NCBI RefSeq assembly: GCF_005239135.1
Contig: NZ_QKNX01000009.1
Span: forward strand, 1-64,000
Direction: 5' to 3'
Source: Natronomonas salsuginis
Lineage (GTDB): Archaea > Halobacteriota > Halobacteria > Halobacteriales > Haloarculaceae
DNA length: 64,000 nucleotides
This document shows positions 15,471-24,639 of the stretch, in pieces (within the stretch, counting starts at the first letter, position 1; every line of letters begins with the position of its first letter). A model generated the notes under the pieces. It did no database searches. It was not told the origin of the DNA and was given only the letters and a program-made list of their open reading frames with translations. The translations under genes were made by a program, and so were the position numbers.

Positions 15471-16913
15471 TCAGTCGTCCGTCGAAACGCTCGCCTCGTC
15501 GACGTCGACCGGCGATCCCGTGAGGTTGCCCTCTCGCCACGTCCCGCGGCCGTACCACGCGTAGGCGAGGAGCGCGCCGACAACGTTCGAGATCGCAAAG
15601 GACAGCCAGATACCCGACGAGCCGAGTTCGCCGGCGGCGACCCACGCGATCGGAAAGCGGACGACACCGAGCATCAGCACGGAGATCGCGGCGGCGGTGA
15701 GCGTCTTGCCCGCGCCGCGGAAGCTCCCCGTGTACGCGCGCATGATGCCGATGAACCCGAAGGTCAGCGCGACGTAGCGCAGGAACTGGGTGCCGACCTC
15801 GACGACGCGGACGGCGTTCTCCTGGTCGGCACCGACGAACACCGACACGATCGGTTCCGGGACGAAGAACACAAGCACGCCGGCCGCGGAGAGCACGACG
15901 AACAGCGTCTTCGCGGCGAGCCCGGCGGCCGCGGCGGCTCTGTCGGGCTCGTTCGCGCCGATGTTCTGGCCGGTCATCGTCTCGACGCCGCGGGCAACGG
16001 CGATCGCCGGGAGGAAGATCACGGAGAACACGCGCGTGCCGATGCCGTAGGCGGCGACCACCGGATCGGGGAAGAGCGCGACGATGAACAACAGGAGGTT
16101 CATCGAGACCGCCCGGCCGGTCCCCTCGATCGAGGCGGGCAGGCCGATCCGGACGAGTCGCTTGAGATAGCTGGAGTCCGGCACCATGTCTCGGAGGTGA
16201 ATCTGGACGCCGCGCGCCCCGCGGAACATGATCGCCAGCCCGACGACGAGCGCGAGTCCACGCGAGAAGACGGTCGCGAGCGCCGCGCCCTCGATGCCGA
16301 GTTCGGGGAACGGCCCCCATCCGAATATGACAAACGGATCGAGGACGATGTTGAGTACGACGGAGCCGAACATCACGAGCATCGGCGTGATCGTGTCTCC
16401 ATGCCCGCGCATGAGCGCGACGAACACAAAAAAACCGAACATGAACGTGAGACCCAGCGAGATGACCTGCATATAACTCGATGCCATCGGCAGCACGTCC
16501 TCCGAGGCTCCCATTATCGCGAGAAAGTCTCCGACAAGCAGGTAGCCGGTCCCACCCAGGATCACCGAGGCGATCAGCGCGAACGTCACGGTCTGTGAGG
16601 CCGCGTACTCGGCTTCGCGCTCCTCGTTCGCGCCGGTGTACTGCGCGACGAGGACGCTGCCGGCGACAGAGATGCCCATCCCGAACGAGATGAGCAAAAA
16701 GACCATCGGGAACGCAAAACTGATCGCGGCCAGCGCGTCAGTGCTGTACTGGCCGAGCCAGAAGGTGTCTGCGAGGTTGTACGCCGTCTGAAGCAGGTTC
16801 GTCACGACGATCGGCAGCGAGAGGAAAAACAGCGGCTTGCCGATGCTCCCCGAGGTGAGATCGAACTCGTCGGGGCCTTTGAACAGAGCATCAAGCGAGT
16901 CTCGAACCCCCAT
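15471..16913 (-). CDS. MATE family efflux transporter
   Basis: A 480-residue multidrug and toxin extrusion protein with twelve predicted membrane segments in two homologous halves. Typical segments are PIVVTNLLQTAYNLADTFWL in the first helix, ATVFSRGLALVVGLAIMF, and RAYTGSFRGAGKTLTAAAIS near the C-terminus. It would extrude cationic compounds in exchange for sodium or protons. The DNA is strongly GC-rich, in contrast to the panB gene only 24 bases away. A TetR regulator is encoded divergently 220 bases upstream and probably controls it. Confidence 0.92.
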   Translation of the reverse strand: MGVRDSLDALFKGPDEFDLTSGSIGKPLFFLSLPIVVTNLLQTAYNLADTFWLGQYSTDALAAISFAFPMVFLLISFGMGISVAGSVLVAQYTGANEEREAEYAASQTVTFALIASVILGGTGYLLVGDFLAIMGASEDVLPMASSYMQVISLGLTFMFGFFVFVALMRGHGDTITPMLVMFGSVVLNIVLDPFVIFGWGPFPELGIEGAALATVFSRGLALVVGLAIMFRGARGVQIHLRDMVPDSSYLKRLVRIGLPASIEGTGRAVSMNLLLFIVALFPDPVVAAYGIGTRVFSVIFLPAIAVARGVETMTGQNIGANEPDRAAAAAGLAAKTLFVVLSAAGVLVFFVPEPIVSVFVGADQENAVRVVEVGTQFLRYVALTFGFIGIMRAYTGSFRGAGKTLTAAAISVLMLGVVRFPIAWVAAGELGSSGIWLSFAISNVVGALLAYAWYGRGTWREGNLTGSPVDVDEASVSTDD

Positions 16914-17134
16914 CAGGCCGTCACCTCGAACTGCCGAGCCATCGCTGCGTCGAGATTCGTCACAGTAGTACTGAACTTGCTGGTCGGTAAGTCAAAAGGC
17001 TTTGGAAAGATCGACCCTATATGCCATTGAACGGCGGTATTACACGTATCTACGGAAGTACCGTACGTCCAGTAGCGGCGCGACTAACTGAGTGGTCATA
17101 ATAATTATCACCCGGAGGCGACATTCGTCGCGTA

Positions 17135-17752
17135 ATGGCCGACGATTCGGATTCGTCGAGGTCGAACGCACACGGGGAGATCATGCGGGCAACGTATCGC
17201 GCGCTGCGCGATCACGGCTATGCAAACCTCACGATCAAGCGGATCGCCGAGGAGTACGGCAAATCGACGGCGGCGGTTCACTACCACTACGACACGAAGG
17301 ACGAGCTTCTGGCCGCGTTTCTCGACTACCTGCTCGGCCGGTTCAAGGACACGGTCCACGAGGTCGAGATCATCGATCCCGAACGGCGTCTCGATTCGCT
17401 GTTGGATCAGCTCCTGATCGAACCAAACGACCACCGGGATCTGTTGATCGCGATGTTGGAGATGCGCAGTCAGGCACCGTACAGGGAGGCGTTCGGCGAA
17501 CGGTTTCGAGGCAGCGACGCGTACGTTCGGTACATCCTGCGAACGGTGATCGAGCAGGGCGTCGCGGCGGGTGCGTTCGACGACGTTGACGTCGATCACG
17601 CCGCCAGAGCGCTCATGACGGTCGTCGTCGGCGCACAGACCCGAGATGCTGTCCTGAACGACGACGAATCGGACGCTTTCGAGACCGCGCGGCGGCTGGC
17701 CGACGAGTACGTCTCGGCCGTGCTCATCGACGACGATTCGGGGGCGAACTGA
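17135..17752 (+). CDS. TetR family transcriptional regulator
   Basis: A 205-residue regulator. The N-terminal HTH (about residues 12-57) reads ATYRALRDHGYANLTIKRIA, then STAAVHYHYDTKDELLAAFL, the classical TetR recognition-helix region. The C-terminal helices form the ligand-binding and dimerisation domain (LLDQLLIEPNDHRDLLIAML). Its position divergent from a MATE pump suggests drug-responsive repression of that pump; no operator was identified by eye in the 220-base gap. Confidence 0.9.
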   Translation: MADDSDSSRSNAHGEIMRATYRALRDHGYANLTIKRIAEEYGKSTAAVHYHYDTKDELLAAFLDYLLGRFKDTVHEVEIIDPERRLDSLLDQLLIEPNDHRDLLIAMLEMRSQAPYREAFGERFRGSDAYVRYILRTVIEQGVAAGAFDDVDVDHAARALMTVVVGAQTRDAVLNDDESDAFETARRLADEYVSAVLIDDDSGAN

Positions 17753-17782
17753 GGCGGAAGACGACCGACGGATCCCCGTGTT

Positions 17783-18241
17783 TCAGGGCTCGGCTCGGTC
17801 GCCGTCATTCGATTCTCGCGCCACGTGTACCCCGTTAAGTTCGGTTGTACACCAGTGACAGAACTCTAAGCCCGGGTCGAGCGACTGCCCGCAGTTTGGA
17901 CACGGGCGAGAATCATCCACGGCGGTGGACTGGCGGCCACGGTCAGCGGTCGCCCGCGACCCGGCGATCAGGTTCTGGACGCGGGCGAGGAGGTACGCGT
18001 CCACGGCGCTACAAGCTGTCACGAGCAGGGCAGGCGCGACCGAGAGCACGCTGACGGCGTTCCCGTTCGCGTACGCCTCGATCGCCGCGGGGTCGACGAA
18101 GAGCGCGGTGACCCCGAAGAGCGCGGCGAGCCAGCCCACCGCGCGCAACCACCGTCGGAGGTAGAGGTGACCGAGTCCGGTCGCGAGCGTCCCGAGCAGC
18201 GCTGCGAGCCACGGTCGTTTCCGCGAGATCGGTCGGGCCAT
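17783..18241 (-). CDS. membrane protein with C-terminal zinc ribbon
   Basis: A 152-residue protein. Two to three hydrophobic segments occupy residues about 10-100 (WLAALLGTLATGLGHLYLRR resembles the start of TM2-like proteins). The C-terminus has a zinc ribbon, CPNCG...CHWC (about residues 114-130). Such short membrane-plus-zinc-ribbon proteins are common in haloarchaea and have no assigned function. It is convergent with the TetR gene. Confidence 0.72.
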   Translation of the reverse strand: MARPISRKRPWLAALLGTLATGLGHLYLRRWLRAVGWLAALFGVTALFVDPAAIEAYANGNAVSVLSVAPALLVTACSAVDAYLLARVQNLIAGSRATADRGRQSTAVDDSRPCPNCGQSLDPGLEFCHWCTTELNGVHVARESNDGDRAEP

Positions 18242-18582
18242 ACAGTAATTAACTGGTTAGTAAGCAATAAACATTCTCGTGGGGGACGGCATATCCTCAC
18301 CGACGGCGGAGAGACGCTTCGACAGCGTGACCGACCTGCTGCGTCGCGCGGAGTACTGGCGAAAACGCGTCGGTACGGGAGGCAGTGGGCTAATCGCCAC
18401 CGATTTTCGGTCGGGGACACGGCGGCGCATATCACAAATATAAAGTGTTCAACTTACTACGTGATTGCCATCGTGAAACCGCGTTCGGCAGGGCCAGAGA
18501 ACGCCACACGTCGAGGAAAGCCCAACGAAGTGGCGCCCGACGCGGATCGTCGTCCCCGGCCGAAAACGGACGCACGTTTGAG
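18242..18582. other. intergenic region before gtrA
   Basis: About 340 bases. The right part contains an AATATAAA-like element near 18435-18445 that may drive a transcript into the GtrA gene. An in-frame extension of GtrA runs back to 18445 but has no conserved features. No RNA gene was recognised. Confidence 0.4.
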
Positions 18583-19008
18583 ATGATCCGATCGTTCATC
18601 CGCAACCTCGTCGGGGGGCCGTTCGCGCCGCAGATGCGCCGGTTCGTCATCGTCGGGATCGTCGCTGCGGGCATCCAGATGGTCCTGCTGTGGGCGTTCG
18701 TCGATGTCGCGGGAGTGAACTATCTGCTCGGCGCGGTGATCGCGATCGAGATTACCATCGTGCTCACGTACGTCGCCAACAACGCGTGGACGTTCCGTGC
18801 GCGGCGAAACGACTGGGTCGTCGAGTACCTGATCGGACTGGTCAAGACGAACCTGGTCCGCGGGACAGCGATCCCGATCCAACTGGCTGTTCTGTACGCG
18901 TTCGTCGAGTGGGGCGGGCTGTCGTATCTGCTCGCCAACGCGATCGCCATCGGGGTGAGCGGACTCTATCGGTACGTTCTCGACGCGCGATGGACGTGGA
19001 GGAGATAA
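18583..19008 (+). CDS. GtrA family membrane protein
   Basis: A 141-residue protein with four membrane segments, the GtrA/DPMS architecture. Conserved elements are MRRFVIVGIVAAGIQMVLL at the first helix, YVANNAWTFRARR in the first loop and the C-terminal YVLDARWTWRR. The family is linked to translocation of lipid-linked sugars or serves as a membrane partner of dolichol-phosphate glycosyltransferases. The start at 18583 puts the first helix about 15 residues from the N-terminus. A VTT-type membrane protein gene follows after seven bases. Confidence 0.85.
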   Translation: MIRSFIRNLVGGPFAPQMRRFVIVGIVAAGIQMVLLWAFVDVAGVNYLLGAVIAIEITIVLTYVANNAWTFRARRNDWVVEYLIGLVKTNLVRGTAIPIQLAVLYAFVEWGGLSYLLANAIAIGVSGLYRYVLDARWTWRR

Positions 19009-19015
19009 CACACGC

Positions 19016-19551
19016 ATGCTCGAACCGATAGGCGCGCTGTTCACCGGCGGCATGGAAGCGCTCGTCGAGTCCGCGACCGGGCGGTACGGGATGAGCATCA
19101 TCTTCGTCTACTCGTTTCTGTTCGCGTTCGTGCTTCCGGGACCGAGCGAGATCGTCCTGCTTGTGCCGCTCGACCTCGGGCTGTCGTCGATGGCCGAACT
19201 ATCGATTATCATGCTCGTGAGCGCGACCGGAAAGGCCGTCGGCAGCGTCTTCGCGTTCCACATCGGCCAGGAGGCGAAGCAGGCCGGGCCGATCGTGCGG
19301 TGGTTGCGAGCGTCGCGGTGGAACGTCCTCGAGTGGTCCGAGAAGCGGTTGATCCGTTGTCCCGCGGGTACGGCTACGGCGGGATGGCGATCGCGCTCTC
19401 GGTTCCGTTCTTCGCGGAGACGATCTCGATCTACGCCTATGCTATCCTCGAGACGGATTACAAGAAGTTCGCCATCGCGACGTTTATTGGCAGTCTCGGG
19501 CGACTCGTCGTGACCGTCGGGCTGGTCGGTGGCGCGCTCACGGTAATCTAA
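19016..19551 (+). pseudogene. VTT/DedA-like membrane protein, frameshifted
   Basis: The first part (19016 to about 19355) encodes LFAFVLPGPSEIVLLVPLDL, a typical VTT/SNARE-associated motif, and runs to EWSEKRLIR. The conserved remainder (SRGYGYGGMAIALSVPFFAE to the end) continues in another frame to the stop at 19549-19551. Adding one base near 19353 restores a single product of about 178 residues. The original frame ends in Arg/Ser-rich nonsense at 19513. Either the gene is inactivated or a base was lost in sequencing. It follows gtrA closely and overlaps the convergent LLM gene by four bases. Confidence 0.75.
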
Positions 19552-20579
19552 TCGCGGGGATCGAGCTCGACTCCCTCGGCCAACAGCTCGTGCGAGCGGA
19601 GGGCGTCGTCGTGGTCGGCGACGACGTGTTGGATCATCATCTCGTCGGCGCCGACGCGATCGGCGAGCTGTTCGAGCAGTCCCGCGAGCGTCTCCGGGCT
19701 CCCCGAGATCGCCCGCGGCCACTCGTCGTCCGGGAGCGTTGCCGGCGTCGGCTCCGGCACGCCGCCCAGTTCGTCGATGACCTTCTCGACCGAGGGGCGG
19801 GTGCCGGTCACGCCGCGTCGCATCCGCTTGTAGGTCGCCTCCGCGATCGCCCGAAGCCGCGCGGCCCCCTCGTCGGTCGGCGCGCAGATCGCGTTCGCGG
19901 CGACCATGCCGTGCGGCTCCTCGACGCCGCCGGCCAGCGACGACGGCTCGAAGTGCTCGCGGTAGGCTTCGAAGGCGTACTCAGCGAACTGCGGTCTGAT
20001 GAAGGCCGCAAAACAGTAGCGTAGGCCGAGCTTGCCCGCGAGCTCCGCGCTCGATGGGCTCGATCCGAGCACCCACGGGATGGGCGTTTCGGCCCCCGAA
20101 CGCGGGATACCGAGATCGCTGTAGGCGTGCTCGTCGGGGTAGGCGTCGTACAAGTGGTTGACGACGGCTTCGACCTTCTCGGCGTGATCCGCGTCAGGGT
20201 TCTCCACATACCGGTCGGTCCCGAGCGCGCGGTCGGACGCGGGCGAGCCGTTCGCCCGCCCCAACCCGGCGTCGATCCGGCCGGGGGCGAGCCCGTCGAG
20301 CGCGCCGAACACCTCGGCGATCTTGAATGGGCTGTAGTGGTTGAGCAGTATCGCCCCAGAGCCGAGCCGGATCGAGTCGGTCTCGGCGGCGAGGCGTCCG
20401 AGCAACACTTCCGGCGTGGTTCCGGCGAGCGTCTCGGTCAGCCCGTGATGTTCGGCCACCCAGAATCGGCTGTATCCGAGCCGTTCGGCCTGTCTGGCCG
20501 TTTCGACCGTGTTCGCATAGGCGTCGCTCGCGGTGCCGCCATCGGGGATCGGAGAGAGATCGACTACCGAGAGATCCAT
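19548..20579 (-). CDS. LLM class (luciferase-like) flavin oxidoreductase, MsnO8 type
   Basis: A 343-residue TIM-barrel luciferase-like monooxygenase. The N-terminus MDLSVVDLSPIPDGGTASDA and RFWVAEHHGL match the MsnO8/LLM group with the EHHG motif. RLGSGAILLNHYSPFKIAEV and VLGSSPSSAELAGKLGLRYC are further conserved pieces. These enzymes use FMN or F420 to oxidise small organic substrates; the substrate here is unknown. It is convergent with the VTT gene, and an MBL hydrolase lies upstream on the same strand. Confidence 0.88.
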   Translation of the reverse strand: MDLSVVDLSPIPDGGTASDAYANTVETARQAERLGYSRFWVAEHHGLTETLAGTTPEVLLGRLAAETDSIRLGSGAILLNHYSPFKIAEVFGALDGLAPGRIDAGLGRANGSPASDRALGTDRYVENPDADHAEKVEAVVNHLYDAYPDEHAYSDLGIPRSGAETPIPWVLGSSPSSAELAGKLGLRYCFAAFIRPQFAEYAFEAYREHFEPSSLAGGVEEPHGMVAANAICAPTDEGAARLRAIAEATYKRMRRGVTGTRPSVEKVIDELGGVPEPTPATLPDDEWPRAISGSPETLAGLLEQLADRVGADEMMIQHVVADHDDALRSHELLAEGVELDPRD

Positions 20580-20633
20580 GCGGGGAGTCGGAGGCTCCGA
20601 CGGAAAACGGTTCGGCTGTCGGCCAGTCGCGGC

Positions 20634-21527
20634 TTAGAGACGATCGTGGTACTTCAGGTAGCCGTCGGTGATGAGCCGCGCGTAGAAGGACTCGACGGCG
20701 GCCGAGTACGGCGGTGACACGTCGAGCAGTTCGTCGGCGACCATCCGTAGGGTCGCATCCCGCGAGCCGGTCTCGTCGTGGGTCGTGAGGATGCGGTCGT
20801 CGAACCGGTGCAGCTCCCGCCGGGCAAGTTCGAAGACGTCGTCAGGATCGTCCGGCCAGACGCCGAAGTGCGGGAGCAGGACGTGGGCCGGGTCGAGCGC
20901 TTCGAGCCGGTCGATGGCGCAGTCGATCGCGGCGACGTCGAAGTTCGGCAGCGTCGCGGGCGGGAACCACTGGTCGGCGCGTTCGAGGTAGCCGCCGAGA
21001 CACTCCGCGGCGAACAGCAACTCGCGCGCTTCGTTCCAGACCGCGAAGTGGTCCGGCGAGTGCCCCGGCAGGTGGACGAGTTCGAGCGTGTGCTCGCCGA
21101 TGTCGAGCGTCGTGCCCGCGTCCGGGACCGTCCGAACGTTCGACTCCGGAACCGGCCCCTGTGCGCCGACCTCCGCGAAGTGCTCACCCATCGCGGCGCG
21201 GCTGCTCTCGATGAGCGCCTCCGGATCGATCAGATGCGGGGCTGTCAGCTCGTGGATGTACACGTCGAGATCGGGGTTCAGTTCGACCAGCGCGCTCGCC
21301 GCGCCGGAGTGGTCGACGTGGACGTGTGACAACACGAGGTTCTCGAGCGATTCAGGGTCGACACCGCACTCGGTCATCCCCTCGACGATCGCGTCGGTGC
21401 CCGACGGCGTGCCGGCGTCGACGAGGGTCGGTTCATCGTCGTCGAAGAGATACACGGATATGAACCCCGAATCGAACACCTCGATGTCGATCCCATACAC
21501 GTCCGCTATCATCTGAAACGTAGCCAT
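20634..21527 (-). CDS. MBL fold metallo-hydrolase
   Basis: A 297-residue metallo-beta-lactamase fold protein. The zinc motif HVHVDHSGAA is near residue 75, the later ligand His lies in VHLPGHSPDHFAV, and a further ligand is found in LPHFGVW. The glyoxalase II-like arrangement suggests thioester or ester hydrolysis. An open frame extends to 21620, but MATFQMIADVYGIDIEVF gives the natural start. It is on the same strand as the LLM oxidoreductase with a 54-base gap, so they may be cotranscribed. Confidence 0.88.
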   Translation of the reverse strand: MATFQMIADVYGIDIEVFDSGFISVYLFDDDEPTLVDAGTPSGTDAIVEGMTECGVDPESLENLVLSHVHVDHSGAASALVELNPDLDVYIHELTAPHLIDPEALIESSRAAMGEHFAEVGAQGPVPESNVRTVPDAGTTLDIGEHTLELVHLPGHSPDHFAVWNEARELLFAAECLGGYLERADQWFPPATLPNFDVAAIDCAIDRLEALDPAHVLLPHFGVWPDDPDDVFELARRELHRFDDRILTTHDETGSRDATLRMVADELLDVSPPYSAAVESFYARLITDGYLKYHDRL

Positions 21528-21772
21528 TGCGCGAGAGATGCGCACACGCGGTGAAAAGCAGTTCGATGAGTCCGAAAACGAGATCGACTCCCGGGCACGT
21601 CGAACGTCATCGTCACGCACGCATTCCGACAGGTCTCACCGAGACCTGCGATGCCGCGCGCGAATCGAGAAGTGTCGCGCTGGAAACGAATCCGCCGAAC
21701 GTGTTCGTCTCGGCCGGCGGATCGATGGATTCGCGGTTCGATACACGCCTCCATGGGTGCCGCGACAGCACC

Positions 21773-22939
21773 CTACTTCTCGATGATCGACTCCTCGACG
21801 GCCTCGCCGAAGTGTCGCGCCACGTCCTCGTAGCGGACGAGCACCTCGTCGTCGACCGCGAGGTCGGTGACCGCCTTGCGGCCGGACTCCGTGGCGACCT
21901 TGATCGTCTCGGCGTTCTGCAACAGCGTCTCGATCCGATCGCCGTTTTCGAGTTCAGCCTCGATCCGGAACATCGGCCGCTTCTCGATCTTCGCGCGGCC
22001 GACGATCGCTTCACGTGTGTTGCCTGCCGTGTCGACGATTTGGACCTCGTCGCCGGATTTCAACTCGGCGAGATACTTCGTCCCGCCGTCGGGTGTGCGA
22101 ACGTAGGCGTGGACCGCGCCGGCGTTGACGCGGAAGGGTCGCGACGCGACGTACGGCGAGTCGGCGGTCTCGGCGTGGACGAAAAAGAGCCCACGGCTCA
22201 TCGAGCCCACGAGCATCCCCTCGTCGTGTTCGAGCATCGACGCCGTGTCGACGCAGACCCGGTCCGCCGAGCCGGTTTCCTCGAGGTCGGTCACGGTCGC
22301 GTACTCCAGATCGAGCGTCTCGCGTTCGGTCGCGTTCCGGACCTCGACAGTCGCTCTGATCTCGTCGGGATCGTCCGTGTCGAGCAACACCGCGTCGGCG
22401 CCGAGTTCGAGCGTTTCGAAGGCCGTCCGGGCCTCCTCGGCGTTTCGGACGCCGGTCACGAGATCCGTCTCGTCGCCGATCCGGGCGATGAGATTTTCGA
22501 GAGGGATGATCTTCCAGTCCTCGCCGACGACGATGGTGAAGTCGGCGTCCTCGGCGGCCGCCTCGGCGAACGATTCGTAGTCGGCGTTGAGGATGCGGAC
22601 GTACGCCCCACCGAGGGTGTCGGAACGGCGAAGCGTCGTCAGGTCAGCCGAGCCGGAGAGATCGGAGGGGAGATCGACGGTGCCGTCGCCCTCGCCGTCC
22701 TTGCCGACGATGACGGCGTCCGGTTCGGGCGCGTCCTCGGTTTCGGCGTCCATCACGTGCACGTCGTCGCCGGCGAAGGCGGCCACGTCGACGCGGCCGA
22801 GTTCCCTGACGCGGCCGACGTCGCGTTGATCGACGAGCACCCAGTCGATGCCGGCTTCGAGTCCGGCGGTGATGCGACGCTTTCGCGCCTCCCAATCGCC
22901 GACCTCGTCGTCGGCTTTCAGCCACACGGAGCGTGTCAT
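21773..22939 (-). CDS. aroB': 3-dehydroquinate synthase II
   Basis: A 388-residue archaeal-type DHQ synthase (AroB' family, unrelated to bacterial AroB). Distinctive segments are MTRSVWLKADDEVGDWEARK, VGSMSRGLFFVHAE, and RPFRVNAGAVHAYV. It converts 2-amino-3,7-dideoxy-D-threo-hept-6-ulosonate to 3-dehydroquinate with NAD. The next step, AroD, is encoded at 46301-46996 on the same strand. The 245-base gap after its stop shows no gene. Confidence 0.95.
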   Translation of the reverse strand: MTRSVWLKADDEVGDWEARKRRITAGLEAGIDWVLVDQRDVGRVRELGRVDVAAFAGDDVHVMDAETEDAPEPDAVIVGKDGEGDGTVDLPSDLSGSADLTTLRRSDTLGGAYVRILNADYESFAEAAAEDADFTIVVGEDWKIIPLENLIARIGDETDLVTGVRNAEEARTAFETLELGADAVLLDTDDPDEIRATVEVRNATERETLDLEYATVTDLEETGSADRVCVDTASMLEHDEGMLVGSMSRGLFFVHAETADSPYVASRPFRVNAGAVHAYVRTPDGGTKYLAELKSGDEVQIVDTAGNTREAIVGRAKIEKRPMFRIEAELENGDRIETLLQNAETIKVATESGRKAVTDLAVDDEVLVRYEDVARHFGEAVEESIIEK

Positions 22940-23084
22940 ATCTCGTCGGTGGCGGGGGCGGCTATTGAACGTGGCGGGACGGCGGAGCGCTCAGAATCAC
23001 GATGGTGAACGGTCGACCACCGCGTGCGGTCGTGTCGATATACGATACCGTTAATAGTTCGTCTCGTAATACATACACAAATCC

Positions 23085-23795
23085 ATGATCGATCTCGATC
23101 TCGATATGCGGCAATACGACTGCCCGTTCATCGACACCACCGACGAGGTCGACGTGAGCTTTTCGGCGATGCAGTGGCATTTGGACACGAACCGCCGACA
23201 GCTCGAGACTCGATTGCTCGTCGAGGCGGACTCGCGAGCCGCACTCGACAACGGGCTCGACCAACTGTGCGACCACCGAAACATGGCCGACTGCGAAACG
23301 CTACAAAAGCAGGGCGGGGTCGCGACGATCCGGACGCTCATTGAACAGACCGACGCGATGGGCGTCGTCAAGGATCACGACGGCTACATCACGGGCCCGT
23401 TCAAGATCGAGGACGGCACGGAGATGTGGCACGTCGGCTTCGACGACGAGACGACCGCCGACCGGGCGCTCTCAGAACTCGACGACGGCAACGACGTGGT
23501 CGTCGAAGGGCGCACCGATCTGTCGATCACGGAGCTGTTCGACGTCATCGAGAACGCCGGGCCGGCCCACCGGTTCTTGGACAGTTGTCGGAAGCTGACC
23601 GACACCGAGCGAACCACGCTCGTGACGGCCGCTGAGGCGGGCTACTTCGAGACCCCCCGTGCGGTGTCGCTCGACGACCTCGCCGCGGAGTTCGACGTCT
23701 CGAAGACCGCCGTCTCGATGAACCTCCGGCGCGCCGAGCGAAAACTGGTCGATTCGACGGTCGATTCGATGTCATCGATTCAGGGCATCGAGTAG
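23085..23795 (+). CDS. Bat-like HTH-10 family DNA-binding regulator
   Basis: A 236-residue haloarchaeal regulator. The C-terminal HTH-10 (bacterio-opsin activator) domain spans about residues 170-225: LTDTERTTLVTAAEAGYFET, then SLDDLAAEFDVSKTAVSMNL. The N-terminal part is a small-molecule sensing domain of the type usually fused to Bat HTH domains (MDADSRAAL-like pattern at EADSRAALDNGLDQL). It is probably cytoplasmic. Its neighbours, a histidine kinase and DHQ synthase, give no clear target. Confidence 0.85.
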   Translation: MIDLDLDMRQYDCPFIDTTDEVDVSFSAMQWHLDTNRRQLETRLLVEADSRAALDNGLDQLCDHRNMADCETLQKQGGVATIRTLIEQTDAMGVVKDHDGYITGPFKIEDGTEMWHVGFDDETTADRALSELDDGNDVVVEGRTDLSITELFDVIENAGPAHRFLDSCRKLTDTERTTLVTAAEAGYFETPRAVSLDDLAAEFDVSKTAVSMNLRRAERKLVDSTVDSMSSIQGIE

Positions 23796-23809
23796 CCGAG
23801 GTGGATTTC

Positions 23810-24487
23810 TCAGCGAGCGTTCCGAAATTCGATCCGGACGCCGCCGTCGCGTCCCTCGGTCGCCGAGACGCGCCACCGGTGCGCCGCGGCGATCTGTTCG
23901 ACGATCGCGAGCCCAAGCCCCGTCGCGCCGTCGGTCGTCGAAACACCCGGCTCGAAGAGGTCGTCGTATCCCCCCACATCGGGTCCGTCGCCGTCGTCCT
24001 CGACGTAGAAGCCGTCGTCGAGGTCGCCGACCGTCACGGCCACTGACGCACCGCCGTGCTCGACCGCGTTCCGGTAGACGTTCCGAAACGCCGCGACGAG
24101 GCGTCCGCGGTCTGCCCTGACAGTCGCCGCCGTCTCGATTTCGAGCGACGCATCCACGGTGTCGACGCTCGCCCACGTCTCCGACGCCACGTCGGCGATA
24201 TCGATGGGTTCGGTTTCCTCGACGGGGGTGCCCTGCGCTTCGAGCGTCCCGAGATCGGCGAGATACGCCTCCAGGCGATCGAGCGAGACCGCCACCTGCT
24301 CGAGCAGCTCGTCTTCGTCCTCGGCATCGCCCGAGCGGACGAAATCGAGGTAGCCCTGCGCGACGTTGAGCGGGGTCCGGAGATCGTGCGAGACGACGCT
24401 TCGGTACGTTTCGAGCCGGTCGTGGCGGCGTTCGAGCCGCCAGTCGGCTTCGGTTTCGTCGTCGCCATCGGCGTGCGCGCGTCCCAT
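23810..24487 (-). CDS. sensor histidine kinase (no visible input domain)
   Basis: A 225-residue minimal kinase. The phospho-acceptor box is VVSHDLRTPLNVAQGYL (H34), the N box is FRNVYRNAVEHGG (around N140), and the nucleotide-lid motifs are VEDDGDGPD and TGLGLAIVEQ. It lacks PAS, GAF or membrane segments if started at 24487; a longer frame reaches 24640 but its residues look random. It is divergent from a CheF-REC fusion 150 bases away, which makes that protein a good candidate phosphorylation partner (inference). It is convergent with the Bat-like gene. Confidence 0.85.
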   Translation of the reverse strand: MGRAHADGDDETEADWRLERRHDRLETYRSVVSHDLRTPLNVAQGYLDFVRSGDAEDEDELLEQVAVSLDRLEAYLADLGTLEAQGTPVEETEPIDIADVASETWASVDTVDASLEIETAATVRADRGRLVAAFRNVYRNAVEHGGASVAVTVGDLDDGFYVEDDGDGPDVGGYDDLFEPGVSTTDGATGLGLAIVEQIAAAHRWRVSATEGRDGGVRIEFRNAR

Positions 24488-24639
24488 CACCCCGCGGTAC
24501 CCGTCCGCGTCGTGAATAGGTTCGGGACGTTTCACCCACCGAGTCGCGGTAAGCCGCTGGAACAGTGTAAGAGGCGACGTCGAATCGCGCGTACATGCAC
24601 TAATACTTATCTTACTCCCGTTCATCCGTCCGGACACCA

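Noticed and set aside
16914-17134. TetR operator between the MATE and TetR genes
   Set aside because: No convincing palindrome was visible by eye in this gap.
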